Positions 1-5,537 are shown, numbered from the stretch's first letter. The stretch: 6,742 nt of DNA from an uncultured Erythrobacter sp. (GCA_947258465.1 CAMYIQ010000003.1:1-6742), one strand, 5' to 3'. Made by a program: numbers and translations. The notes: generated by a model not told the origin, from the letters alone.

Positions 1-316
1 CGAGCATGCTACTGTGGAGAGGTGTCTCCAGAAGGGCATGCGTCTCTACCGGTCGCTTCGTCTCGGAGAACCTTTGCAAGCTGATGATGAGAATGTGATC
101 AATTTAAATGCTCTACAGGTCTTCTGGGCATCATCGAAGGTGTTCTCGAACCTGAAGGATTTCAAATTTGTGAAGCAAGTTCTAGAGCGCTCCCCGCGTG
201 CCCGAGAGGCAATACCAGTACATCTTGTTCGCTGCGGTTAGCGATCAGCATTCGAAAGAGCGGCCAAAGCTCATTTGCCAATCAGTTGAGAGCTCCAACG
301 CATCTTATAGCGTGAT
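1..316. other. AT-richer left flank with no recognised gene; possible partial ORF 2-241
   Basis: No known gene is recognised here. One plus-strand frame is open from base 2 through the window edge to a stop at 239-241. It could be the C-terminal end of a gene starting outside the window, or a 75-residue ORF from GTG at 14. The encoded peptide (ending in VHLVRCG) matches no family I know and has no visible domain, signal peptide or membrane segment. By hand count, bases 61-180 are about 42% G+C, against about 68% in a line of the M20 peptidase gene, and codon use is unlike the neighbours. Together with the adjacent toxin-antitoxin pair, this suggests acquired or decayed DNA (inference). Bases 242-316 hold nothing I can name. 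A 5-bp inverted repeat TATAG/CTATA (306-321) overlaps the parE stop codon but is too short and AT-rich to be a terminator. Confidence 0.3.
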
Positions 317-604
317 CTATAGCCACGCCTCCCAATCCCGCGCCACATGCACGACATTCACGACCTCAATCGTTTCGTCAGACACGCGGTAGAACACCAG
401 ATGCTGGCCGCAGCGCAATTCCCGGATACCCGCCCGACCGGCGACTTCCGGATAGCGTAACGGATACTCACGGAGCGATTTGATCCGCTGGCGCAGTTGC
501 GCCGCATACCTGCGCGCTTGTTTTCTACCCCATTCGCGTTGCGTATAGCGCGCGATACGGCGCAATTCGGCCGAGGCTGCCGCGCGATAGACAAGTTTCC
601 TCAT
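317..604 (-). CDS. parE: ParE-type toxin of the RelE/ParE superfamily
   Basis: This encodes a 95-residue type II toxin. The sequence shows the RelE/ParE layout: an N-terminal strand (MRKLVYRAAASAEL), two basic helices (AELRRIARYTQREWGRKQARRYAAQLRQRIKSL in two stretches), then LREYPLRYPEVA and a C-terminal sheet with RELRCGQHLVFYRV and IEVVNVVHVARDWE. Family members of the ParE branch poison DNA gyrase; RelE relatives cleave mRNA. Placement in ParE rests on pairing with a ParD-like antitoxin. I chose ATG at 604 because it overlaps the antitoxin stop as ATGA, the usual coupling in these operons. A start at 631 would add nine Arg-rich residues read through the antitoxin gene. The gene is intact and probably co-transcribed with parD and repressed by the ParD-ParE complex. 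The actual target cannot be told from sequence. Confidence 0.88.
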   Translation of the reverse strand: MRKLVYRAAASAELRRIARYTQREWGRKQARRYAAQLRQRIKSLREYPLRYPEVAGRAGIRELRCGQHLVFYRVSDETIEVVNVVHVARDWEAWL

Positions 605-843
605 CCTTCGCCGAATTCGCCCTCGAACCATTGATCGATGTCGAAATCTTCGTCGATCGGGCTGGCCAGCCCTTGATCGATTCGTTCCAACAGTCTCGAA
701 CGGAACTGCGCGCGTTCTTCATGCAGGCGCAGGGCATCGCGGATCACTTCACTGGTCGAAGCATATTCGCCGGATTCGACCTTCTTACGGGTGTATTCCG
801 CGAAGCGCTCTCCCAAGGCGATAGAGGTGTTCTTGGCGGCCAT
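601..843 (-). CDS. parD: ParD-type ribbon-helix-helix antitoxin
   Basis: This encodes an 80-residue antitoxin. Residues about 4-45 form a ribbon-helix-helix DNA-binding domain: strand KNTSIALG, helix FAEYTRKKVESG, then the family signature YASTSEVIRDALRLHEE. The C-terminal half (RSRLLERIDQGLAS...DFDIDQWFEGEFGEG) is acidic, as expected of the segment that wraps around and neutralises the basic toxin. ParD proteins dimerise, bind their own promoter and repress the operon, more tightly with toxin bound. The gene precedes parE with a 4-bp overlap. A 17-bp palindrome lies 9 bp upstream of its ATG and is the likely binding site. No good Shine-Dalgarno sequence precedes the ATG. Alternative naming as a generic CopG/Arc-type antitoxin is possible, but length, gene order and partner favour ParD. 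Confidence 0.9.
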   Translation of the reverse strand: MAAKNTSIALGERFAEYTRKKVESGEYASTSEVIRDALRLHEERAQFRSRLLERIDQGLASPIDEDFDIDQWFEGEFGEG

Positions 844-852
844 TCGCCAGCG

Positions 853-869
853 ATACCAAAATTTGGTAT
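853..869. promoter_or_regulatory. Perfect 17-bp palindrome, probable ParD operator
   Basis: The arms ATACCAAA (853-860) and TTTGGTAT (862-869) are exact inverted complements around a single central base. The element is 9 bp upstream of the parD start on the minus strand. It overlaps a weak minus-strand promoter candidate, TTGCCG then TATCGC with 17-bp spacing. Ribbon-helix-helix antitoxins bind short palindromes at this position, so autoregulation is the natural reading (inference). It also lies about 50 bp upstream of the divergent peptidase gene, so bound ParD might influence that gene too. Confidence 0.6.
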
Positions 870-883
870 TTGCGGCAAACGCA

Positions 884-912
884 TTGACTTGCGGTGATCG
901 AAACCGTCAATT
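884..912 (+). promoter_or_regulatory. Candidate promoter for the M20 peptidase, possibly giving a leaderless mRNA
   Basis: TTGACT at 884-889 matches the -35 consensus at five of six bases. At 17-bp spacing the -10 position is TCAATT (907-912), a weak match. Transcription from it would start about at 919, the first base of the peptidase ATG. The 25 bases before that ATG contain no Shine-Dalgarno-like purine run, which fits a leaderless transcript. The -10 box is poor, so this remains tentative. Confidence 0.3.
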
Positions 913-918
913 CGTGCG

Positions 919-2226
919 ATGCGTTTCGTTCTCCCTATGCTCGCAATCGCGGCCTCCTTCGCTTCCCCCGCTGCCGCCCAGCTCACCGCGCCCGAGCAGG
1001 CCATTGTCGAGACCGTCGAGAGCGGATTCGAGCGCGATGCGGCGCTGCTCGAACAGATTACTCTCATCAACTCAGGCACGCATAACCATGCGGGCGTGAA
1101 GGCAGTGGCCGATGTGCTGGTGCCCGAGTTCGAGGCGTTGGGCATGACCACCGAGTGGATCGACCAGTCGGCTGAAGGCCGCGCGGGGCATCTGTTTGCG
1201 CGGCATGAGGGTACCCCCGGCACTACCAAAATGCTGCTGATCGGGCATCTCGACACGGTGTTCGAGCCCGATTTCTCCTTCACCGGTTTCGTGCGCGAGG
1301 GCGATCAGGCGACAGGGCCGGGCGTGGTCGACGATAAGGGCGGGGTGGTGGTGATCCTTTCCGCCCTGCGCGCGATGAAGGCGGCGGGCACGCTCGAAGG
1401 CGCCAATATCGTGGTCGCGCTGACGGGTGACGAAGAGGATGCGGGCGAGCCTCTGGAGGCTGCGCGCGCGGATTTGATCGAGGCGGGAAAATGGGCCGAT
1501 GTCGCGCTGGGGTTCGAGGGGCTGTCGGTCCTCGATGGCAAGGACGCGGGCGTGATTGCGCGGCGGTCTTCGGGGAGCTGGACGCTGACCACCAGCGCGA
1601 GGAGCGGGCACAGCTCGGGCATCTTCTCCGATCATGCGGGATATGGCGCGATCTACGAAATGGTGCGCATTCTCGACACCTTCCGCCGCGATCTGCCGGA
1701 GGAGAATCTCACCTATAATGTCGGCTTCATGGCGGGCGGGACCCCGGCGGAATTGGGCGAGGACGGCCTTTCCGCCACCACCAGCGGCAAGACCAACATC
1801 ATCCCGTCGAGCGCTGTGGCACGCGGCGATCTGCGCGCGCTGACGCCCGAGCAGAACGAGCGGGCGGCGGAGAAAATGCGCGCGATCGTCGCCGATCACC
1901 TGCCCGGCACCAATGCCGAAATCAGAATCGAATTCCGCTATCCCCCAATGGCGCCGACCCGCGGCAATGCGGCGCTTCTGGACAAGCTCAATGCCGTGAA
2001 TGCCGATCTCGGGCGCGAGGCGATGGCGCCTTATCCGCCCTCGCGCCGCGGGGCTGCCGACATCAGTTTCGTCGCGCCCTACGTCGATGGGCTTGCGGGC
2101 ATGGGGCCAGCGGGCAGCGGTAGCCATGCCAAAGGGGAAACGGTCGATTTGCGCTCCATCCCGCGTCAGGCACAGCGCACGGCCATATTGGTGAGCCGCC
2201 TGGCACAAGAGACTCCTGCCAAATAG
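919..2226 (+). CDS. Secreted M20-family zinc metallopeptidase (glutamate carboxypeptidase-like)
   Basis: This encodes a 435-residue exopeptidase expected to release C-terminal residues or split small peptides in the periplasm. Residues 1-20 are a signal peptide ending ASPAAA before Q21. All metal-site motifs of the two-zinc M20 fold are visible: GHLDTVF with H110 and D112, GPGVVDDKGG with bridging D138, GDEED with general base E172 and ligand E173, GFE with probable ligand E200, and the C-terminal GSGSHAKGE with H403. H231 in SARSGHSSG is the conserved His of the inserted dimerisation domain (about 211-330). The order resembles carboxypeptidase G2, but substrate cannot be assigned. The start at 919 gives a complete signal peptide although no Shine-Dalgarno is seen. 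The lipoprotein gene follows after 8 bp, so both are probably one operon for extracytoplasmic peptide breakdown. Confidence 0.93.
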   Translation: MRFVLPMLAIAASFASPAAAQLTAPEQAIVETVESGFERDAALLEQITLINSGTHNHAGVKAVADVLVPEFEALGMTTEWIDQSAEGRAGHLFARHEGTPGTTKMLLIGHLDTVFEPDFSFTGFVREGDQATGPGVVDDKGGVVVILSALRAMKAAGTLEGANIVVALTGDEEDAGEPLEAARADLIEAGKWADVALGFEGLSVLDGKDAGVIARRSSGSWTLTTSARSGHSSGIFSDHAGYGAIYEMVRILDTFRRDLPEENLTYNVGFMAGGTPAELGEDGLSATTSGKTNIIPSSAVARGDLRALTPEQNERAAEKMRAIVADHLPGTNAEIRIEFRYPPMAPTRGNAALLDKLNAVNADLGREAMAPYPPSRRGAADISFVAPYVDGLAGMGPAGSGSHAKGETVDLRSIPRQAQRTAILVSRLAQETPAK

Positions 2227-2234
2227 CAACGCCC

Positions 2235-3098
2235 ATGCGGTCGCTGTCCATCCTTGCCTGTGCTGCACTGCTCGCCTCTTGCGCGACCGCTGCCGGAACG
2301 CCGCCCGAAACGCTGGGCGCGGCGCCCTTTTATCGCAAGCATGTCGATGCCGACGGCATTCCGATCCTCTCGTCCTCGCGCGTGCCCGACAAAGCCTTGT
2401 TCGCCGCGCGCGACATGATGCGCGGCATGCTGGCGCACCGGCCCGATCTGGCCGCCTGGCTCGCCGCCAATGACTACCGTGTCGCCCTGATCGCGCGCGA
2501 CGAGGCGCTGCTCGATTTGCCCGAAAACGCCCATTGGACCAAACCCGCGCGAGACGATCCGCGCCTGACGCGCTGCGAGCTCAAGCATTACGAAGCGCGC
2601 ATCGGATCGAAGAGCACCCGGGAATATTGGGACGAGCGCGCGCGCGGCATCGGCGGCGAGCGGATGGTCGGATCGGAAGAGGACGTGCTGGGCTTGCCGA
2701 TCAGCCGCTATTTCGGTGAGACGATCTTCGTCCACGAATTCGCGCATAATGTGCTGTTCGCGATCGAGGGAGTCGATCCTGCGCTCTATCGCAAAGTCGA
2801 GGCGGCCTATGCCGATGCGCTGGCGAACGGCCTGTGGTTCGAGGAATATACGACCACCACGATACAGGAATACTGGGCCGAGGGGACGCAGTTCTGGTTC
2901 AATTCCAACCGTCTGCAGGCCTTCGACGGGCGGCAGATCCTGGACCACTCCGATCTTGCTGCCTACGATCCGCACCTGTTCGCGGTGCTCGCCGAGGCCT
3001 ATGGCGAGCGGCATAAGCTGAAGAGCGATCCCTTCCACATGCACCCCGCGCGCATGCCGCCCGGACCACCGCCGGAGAACACGGCCGAAATCTGCTGA
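2235..3098 (+). CDS. Lipoprotein zinc metallopeptidase with anthrax lethal-factor-like catalytic site
   Basis: This encodes a 287-residue protein. Residues 1-15 form a lipoprotein signal peptide with lipobox LASC, so C16 should be lipidated and the protein membrane-anchored. The zinc-protease signature HEFAHN lies at 167-172 (ligands H167 and H171, catalytic E168). Downstream, EYWAE (212-216) supplies E212 as probable third ligand. Y205 sits seven residues before E212. Anthrax lethal factor has the same arrangement: HEFGH, a Tyr seven residues before the third ligand, and EFFAE. This points to the ATLF-like (PF07737, MEROPS M34-type) fold. Such domains outside Bacillus toxins are mostly uncharacterised and there is no toxin delivery domain here, so a housekeeping role in peptide or envelope-protein cleavage is more likely than virulence. 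It starts 8 bp after the M20 peptidase stop, with no clear ribosome site, suggesting coupling. Confidence 0.8.
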   Translation: MRSLSILACAALLASCATAAGTPPETLGAAPFYRKHVDADGIPILSSSRVPDKALFAARDMMRGMLAHRPDLAAWLAANDYRVALIARDEALLDLPENAHWTKPARDDPRLTRCELKHYEARIGSKSTREYWDERARGIGGERMVGSEEDVLGLPISRYFGETIFVHEFAHNVLFAIEGVDPALYRKVEAAYADALANGLWFEEYTTTTIQEYWAEGTQFWFNSNRLQAFDGRQILDHSDLAAYDPHLFAVLAEAYGERHKLKSDPFHMHPARMPPGPPPENTAEIC

Positions 3099-3104
3099 GC
3101 GCGG

Positions 3105-3539
3105 TCAGGCCGGTTGCGGCGTCAGCCGGTCGAGCAGCCGGGTCCGGTCTGCGGCAATATCCGCAAGGGTGAAGCCGTCGAGATGGGTGAGGAACGCCTC
3201 GAGCGCGCCAGCCAGGGCCGGTTTCAATCCGCAGGCGCCGTCGATCATGCACTCCGCCTTGCCGCCCATGCAGGCGACGAAGCCGTCGAAATGTTCGAGC
3301 GAGCGCACGACAGCGCCGACATTGATCTCCGCAGCGGGGCGGGCAAGCCTCAGGCCGCCGCCACGCCCGCGCTGCGTATCGACGAAGCCCGCCGCCGCCA
3401 GATCTTGCGCCACTTTGGCGAGATGGTTGCGGGAAATCGCATAGCGTTCGGCGATCCAGTCGATCGAGATGATCCGGTCGGTCGCCGCCAGGGCCATGAG
3501 CACGCGCAGGGCGTAATCGGTGCGAAGGTTCATCTGCAT
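3105..3539 (-). CDS. nsrR: NsrR-type Rrf2-family iron-sulfur transcriptional regulator
   Basis: This encodes a 144-residue repressor. The N-terminus (RTDYALRVLMAL) and winged helix-turn-helix (about 25-67, recognition part ISRNHLAKVAQDL, wing GRGGGLRLAR) are typical Rrf2. Three cysteines, C90, C97 and C103 (CX6CX5C), match the cluster-ligand region of NsrR, and D8 occupies the position of the aspartate known as fourth ligand in Streptomyces NsrR. In NsrR the [4Fe-4S] cluster reacts with nitric oxide and repression is lifted. The C-terminal LDGFTLADI is also NsrR-like. It is transcribed divergently from a truncated haemoglobin gene, supporting NO sensing over IscR or RirA identity. ATG at 3539 was preferred since it gives D8; ATG at 3533 is possible. 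Its stop is 6 bp from that of the convergent lipoprotein gene. Family certain, NsrR subtype likely. Confidence 0.82.
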   Translation of the reverse strand: MQMNLRTDYALRVLMALAATDRIISIDWIAERYAISRNHLAKVAQDLAAAGFVDTQRGRGGGLRLARPAAEINVGAVVRSLEHFDGFVACMGGKAECMIDGACGLKPALAGALEAFLTHLDGFTLADIAADRTRLLDRLTPQPA

Positions 3540-3567
3540 AAAAGCGGCATATTATATATTGCTTTTA
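3539..3567 (-). promoter_or_regulatory. nsrR -10 box inside a 29-bp inverted repeat
   Basis: On the minus strand bases 3556-3551 read TATAAT, a perfect -10 box. Transcription would begin near 3544, only about 5 bases before the ATG at 3539, with no room for a Shine-Dalgarno site. No good -35 box is found at 16-18 bp spacing. The -10 sits in the middle of an inverted repeat with exact 7-bp arms, TAAAAGC (3539-3545) and GCTTTTA (3561-3567), separated by 15 AT-rich bases. The repeat could be a second regulator site controlling nsrR itself (inference). Confidence 0.4.
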
Positions 3568-3580
3568 CCCGCAAGCGGTA

Positions 3581-3605
3581 TAAAAGGTATATCAAATACC
3601 TATTA
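3581..3605. promoter_or_regulatory. Probable NsrR operator in the nsrR/haemoglobin divergent promoter
   Basis: TAAAAGGTAT (3581-3590) and ATACCTATTA (3596-3605) are inverted complements at nine of ten positions around a 5-bp centre. Read about the central C at 3593, the core is GGTATAT-C-AAATACC. Known NsrR sites have the same architecture: two AT-rich half-sites with an ATGYATTT-like core separated by one base. The element ends 17 bp before the haemoglobin ATG. It overlaps the region where a -10 box would lie for a -35-like TTTACC at 3564-3569, so binding should block that promoter. An additional GGTAT half-site lies at 3577-3581. Assignment to NsrR rests on position and symmetry. Confidence 0.6.
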
Positions 3606-3622
3606 ACGAGTCGGAGCCTTCG

Positions 3623-4102
3623 ATGTCGCAAGTCCAGGAACGTACCCGCGAGGAAGTGCGGGCCGCGCGAGCCGCAAAGCGCGCCGAGGCCGAAGCGCTC
3701 GGCGTGGACGAGGCATTCGTCTCGCGCATGGTCGAGCACTTCTATGCCGCGATCCGCGAGGACGATCTGCTCGGCCCGATCTTCGCCGAACGGATCGACG
3801 ACTGGCCCGAGCACCTCGGAAGAATGAAGACCTTCTGGCGTTCGATCCTGTTCAACAGCGGCGAATTCTCGGGCAATCCCATGCGCAAGCACATGGCCAT
3901 TCCGGGCCTGGAAGAGCGCCACTTCGCGCATTGGCTGGAGCTGTTCTACGCCACCCTGCGCGCGCTGGAGGAGGACCCGGGCGGGACTTCGCTCGTCGCA
4001 ATGCGCGCCCGCTCGATTGCCGATAGCTTGCTGACCGGAATTGCCGTCCGCCGCGACGGGCTGGTCGGCTCGCGTGCTGGAAAGGACCTTCCCCATGTAT
4101 GA
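3623..4102 (+). CDS. Group III truncated haemoglobin
   Basis: This encodes a 159-residue cytoplasmic haem protein. Helix motifs of group III truncated globins appear in order: VEHFYAAIR with Y41 at the B10 position, LGPIFAERIDDWPEHL with H64 at E7, MKTFWRSILF, then GEFSGNPMRKHMAI with proximal haem ligand H90 (F8), and HFAHWLELF with W104 at G8. Y-B10, H-E7 and W-G8 are the distal-pocket set of Campylobacter jejuni Ctb, which is under nitrosative-stress control. NO detoxification or reactive-nitrogen handling is therefore the best guess; oxygen-related roles are possible. The first 27 residues are a charged Ala/Glu/Arg-rich extension. GGAG at 3613-3616, 6 bp upstream, supports the start. An NsrR-type regulator is divergent, and the next gene begins 8 bp before this stop, indicating a coupled operon. 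Confidence 0.9.
   Translation: MSQVQERTREEVRAARAAKRAEAEALGVDEAFVSRMVEHFYAAIREDDLLGPIFAERIDDWPEHLGRMKTFWRSILFNSGEFSGNPMRKHMAIPGLEERHFAHWLELFYATLRALEEDPGGTSLVAMRARSIADSLLTGIAVRRDGLVGSRAGKDLPHV
4081..4086 (+). promoter_or_regulatory. Ribosome binding site that fixes the start of the membrane protein
   Basis: AAAGGA lies 8 bp before ATG 4095, inside the end of the haemoglobin gene. The same frame also has an upstream ATG at 4041, but that start has no ribosome site and would add 18 residues read through the haemoglobin gene. This favours 4095. Confidence 0.6.
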
Positions 4103-4544
4103 CGATCACACATTTCTCGCCGCCGAACGTCCCGACGCCGTCGTGGAACTCGAAGCGCTGGAATCCTCGCTCGCACCGATCGCCGCCCCGCCTGTGGCAC
4201 CCGCCAATCACGGCTTCCAGTTTCCGCGCCGGCTCTGGCTGGCGATGTTTACGTGCTATGCGATCTTCTTCGGCTTCATCGCCCTTGCCACCGGGGGCAG
4301 CGGCGCGGCGCGGTTCGCAATCGTGGTGTCGGCGCTCTACACGCTTATTTACTTCGGCGTCGCGCGCATCGGTGCCCGGCAGGCGGGGCCGGAAGTGCCG
4401 TCTCCGCTCGAACGGGGAAGGGCGCTGATGACATGGACGGGACCGATGGAACCGCGCGCGGTGTATGCGCAGGTGCTGGTCGTGCCGGCAGTGATCGCCT
4501 TTTTCGCCATCGGTATCGCAATACTCGGTCCTTTCGCAGCATGA
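4095..4544 (+). CDS. Three-helix membrane protein of unknown function in the haemoglobin operon
   Basis: I do not recognise this 149-residue protein. An N-terminal acidic, Ala/Pro-rich cytoplasmic-looking tail (1-44) leads into three hydrophobic segments: about 47-66 (LWLAMFTCYAIFFGFIALAT), 72-92 (ARFAIVVSALYTLIYFGVARI) and 125-146 (AQVLVVPAVIAFFAIGIAIL). A polar loop (93-124) lies between the second and third, including SPLERGRALMTWTG. No Cys pair, haem-binding motif or transporter signature is visible; the only Cys (C54) and Tyr residues Y55, Y82 and Y86 lie in helices. Overlap of 8 bp with the haemoglobin stop and of 4 bp (ATGA) with the following cupin gene shows translational coupling, so it probably works with them. 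A membrane partner, redox subunit or sensor for the globin is conceivable, but nothing in the sequence decides. Confidence 0.75.
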   Translation: MYDDHTFLAAERPDAVVELEALESSLAPIAAPPVAPANHGFQFPRRLWLAMFTCYAIFFGFIALATGGSGAARFAIVVSALYTLIYFGVARIGARQAGPEVPSPLERGRALMTWTGPMEPRAVYAQVLVVPAVIAFFAIGIAILGPFAA

Positions 4545-4816
4545 GCGATGCGCGGCTGAAAACCTATCGCCAAATCGGCCCGTTCGACGAATCCAGCCTG
4601 CCCGCCGGATTGCTCGCGGAACATCGCCTGAAGCCGGGGACATGGGGGCGGCTGGAAATGATAGCCGGGGCGGTCATGCTGGTATGGGACGATGAGACAG
4701 GCGGGCGCGAGCGGCTTGCCGCTGGCGATGTCGCTCGAATACCGCCGCAACGCCCGCACCATCTCGAACCGGAAGGGCCGTTCACGCTCGCGATTGCGTT
4801 CCAGCGCGCCGCCTGA
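4541..4816 (+). CDS. DUF1971 (YeaR/TehB-like) cupin protein
   Basis: This encodes a small 91-residue protein. It begins YRQIGPFDESSLPAGLLAEHRLKPGTWG in two adjoining stretches (9-36) and continues with WDDETGG, LAAGDVARIPPQRPHHLEP (about 59-77) and FTLAIAFQR. This is the pattern of the DUF1971 single-domain cupin found as E. coli YeaR and fused to some TehB tellurite methyltransferases. H28, H73, H74 and E76 are candidate metal-binding residues. The reaction is unknown. E. coli yeaR-yoaG is nitrate/nitrite-induced and repressed by NsrR, so finding a family member behind an NsrR-type regulator and a globin fits a nitrosative-stress role. The ATG at 4541 overlaps the previous stop as ATGA. A longer open stretch in the same frame back to 4253 is not used, because it would lie over the membrane protein gene. 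Its stop is 7 bp from that of the convergent isomerase gene. Confidence 0.85.
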   Translation: MSDARLKTYRQIGPFDESSLPAGLLAEHRLKPGTWGRLEMIAGAVMLVWDDETGGRERLAAGDVARIPPQRPHHLEPEGPFTLAIAFQRAA

Positions 4817-4823
4817 TCCCGGC

Positions 4824-5468
4824 TCAGTCCGGAGCGGCATCCACGCGCCGCATATCGACGATCTCGACCGGGTCCGCGAGCAACTGGCCTTCCATCCAGC
4901 CTTCGCCCTTATCGGGATCGATCGGCGCGGCGTGGATCGCATGGACCACCTCCATCCCGCCGACGACATGGCCGAACACGGCGAATCCCGCCTGGATGCT
5001 CGGGTCCTGCGACGCCGGATTGGCATCGAGCCCGGTCTGGTCCTTGATCATGATCGAAAAATCGCCCGTCGCCGTGCCGGGATCGTAGCGCGCCATCGAC
5101 AAGGCCCCGTCGGTATGGCTGAGGCCGGTCTGGGTGGTCGGCTCATGCGCGACCGGGTCGAGCACGCGGTCGGGATGCATCTGCGTCCCGCCCTGAAGCA
5201 AGCCGTTGGGCGGCTCGCCCCAGTCGAGATGCATGGCGCGGTAGAACTTCGTCCCGTCGAAACGGTCTTCGTCGACATAGCGCAGGAAATTGGCCGCCGT
5301 GATCGGGGCGCGTTCGGTTTCGATTTCGACCGTGATATCGCCCATCGTGGTTTCGATCACCACCAGCTGCGTATCGTAAGTCGCCTGCGCTGGTGGTGGG
5401 GCGTCCTGCGCCAGTAGGGGCGACGTGAGCAGGGCGAGCGGGGCCAGTGCTGCAATGATCCGTGTCAT
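4824..5468 (-). CDS. Periplasmic cyclophilin-type peptidyl-prolyl cis-trans isomerase
   Basis: This encodes a 214-residue protein. Residues 1-20 are a signal peptide ending SPLLA before Q21, followed by a Pro/Ala linker. The cyclophilin domain covers about 35-208: VVIETTMGDITVEIETERAP, AANFLRYVD, then FYRAM (75-79) holding R77 at the catalytic Arg position, GLLQGGT (89-95) for the usual MIQGGD, LSMARYDPGTATGDFSIMI for the substrate groove, and AVFGHVVGGMEVVHAI near the end. The expected role is cis-trans isomerisation of proline bonds in periplasmic proteins. Differences from the textbook set (Tyr before the catalytic Arg, FSIMI for FFI, no obvious cyclosporin-binding Trp) mark it as a divergent bacterial subgroup. 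It is divergent from blaI across a 134-bp gap and convergent with the cupin gene. No clear promoter was identified. Confidence 0.9.
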   Translation of the reverse strand: MTRIIAALAPLALLTSPLLAQDAPPPAQATYDTQLVVIETTMGDITVEIETERAPITAANFLRYVDEDRFDGTKFYRAMHLDWGEPPNGLLQGGTQMHPDRVLDPVAHEPTTQTGLSHTDGALSMARYDPGTATGDFSIMIKDQTGLDANPASQDPSIQAGFAVFGHVVGGMEVVHAIHAAPIDPDKGEGWMEGQLLADPVEIVDMRRVDAAPD

Positions 5469-5537
5469 TCATCCAGACTGATATGTCGTTGGTCGAGAAG
5501 CAAGCGCCTTTACCGCCCATTCATCCACGCTTCAGAT

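Noticed and set aside
306..321. TATAG/CTATA inverted repeat at the parE stop as a terminator
   Set aside because: Only 5 AT-rich base pairs, with no T-run.
1072..2268. Long minus-strand open frame (398 codons) opposite the M20 peptidase
   Set aside because: It is antisense to a gene with complete catalytic motifs, rich in Arg/His/Ala, with no recognisable domain. This is a typical by-product of high GC.
2166..3044. Minus-strand open frame (292 codons) opposite the lipoprotein
   Set aside because: Shadow of the HEFAH lipoprotein gene; no domain or start signal.
3110..3129. Stem-loop CCGGTTG/CAGCCGG after the lipoprotein gene as a terminator
   Set aside because: The 7-bp stem includes a wobble pair, has no T-run after it and lies within the end of nsrR, so it is not a convincing intrinsic terminator.
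3114..3827. Plus-strand frame running across nsrR and into the globin gene
   Set aside because: It is antisense to nsrR and out of frame with the globin, and its composition is that of a shadow frame.
3852..4643. Minus-strand frame opposite the globin, membrane protein and cupin genes
   Set aside because: Arg/Gly/His-rich antisense translation without family features.
4253..4816. Longer version of the cupin gene with about 96 extra N-terminal residues
   Set aside because: The extension lies entirely over the membrane protein in another frame; ATG 4541 with ATGA overlap and a start near the family N-terminus is better.
4692..5417. Plus-strand frame opposite the isomerase
   Set aside because: Antisense to a clear cyclophilin gene with a signal peptide.
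5466..5527. Direct repeat CATTCATCCA at 5466-5475 and 5518-5527
   Set aside because: The first copy overlaps the isomerase start codon, and a single 10-bp repeat with no symmetry is weak evidence for a regulatory site.
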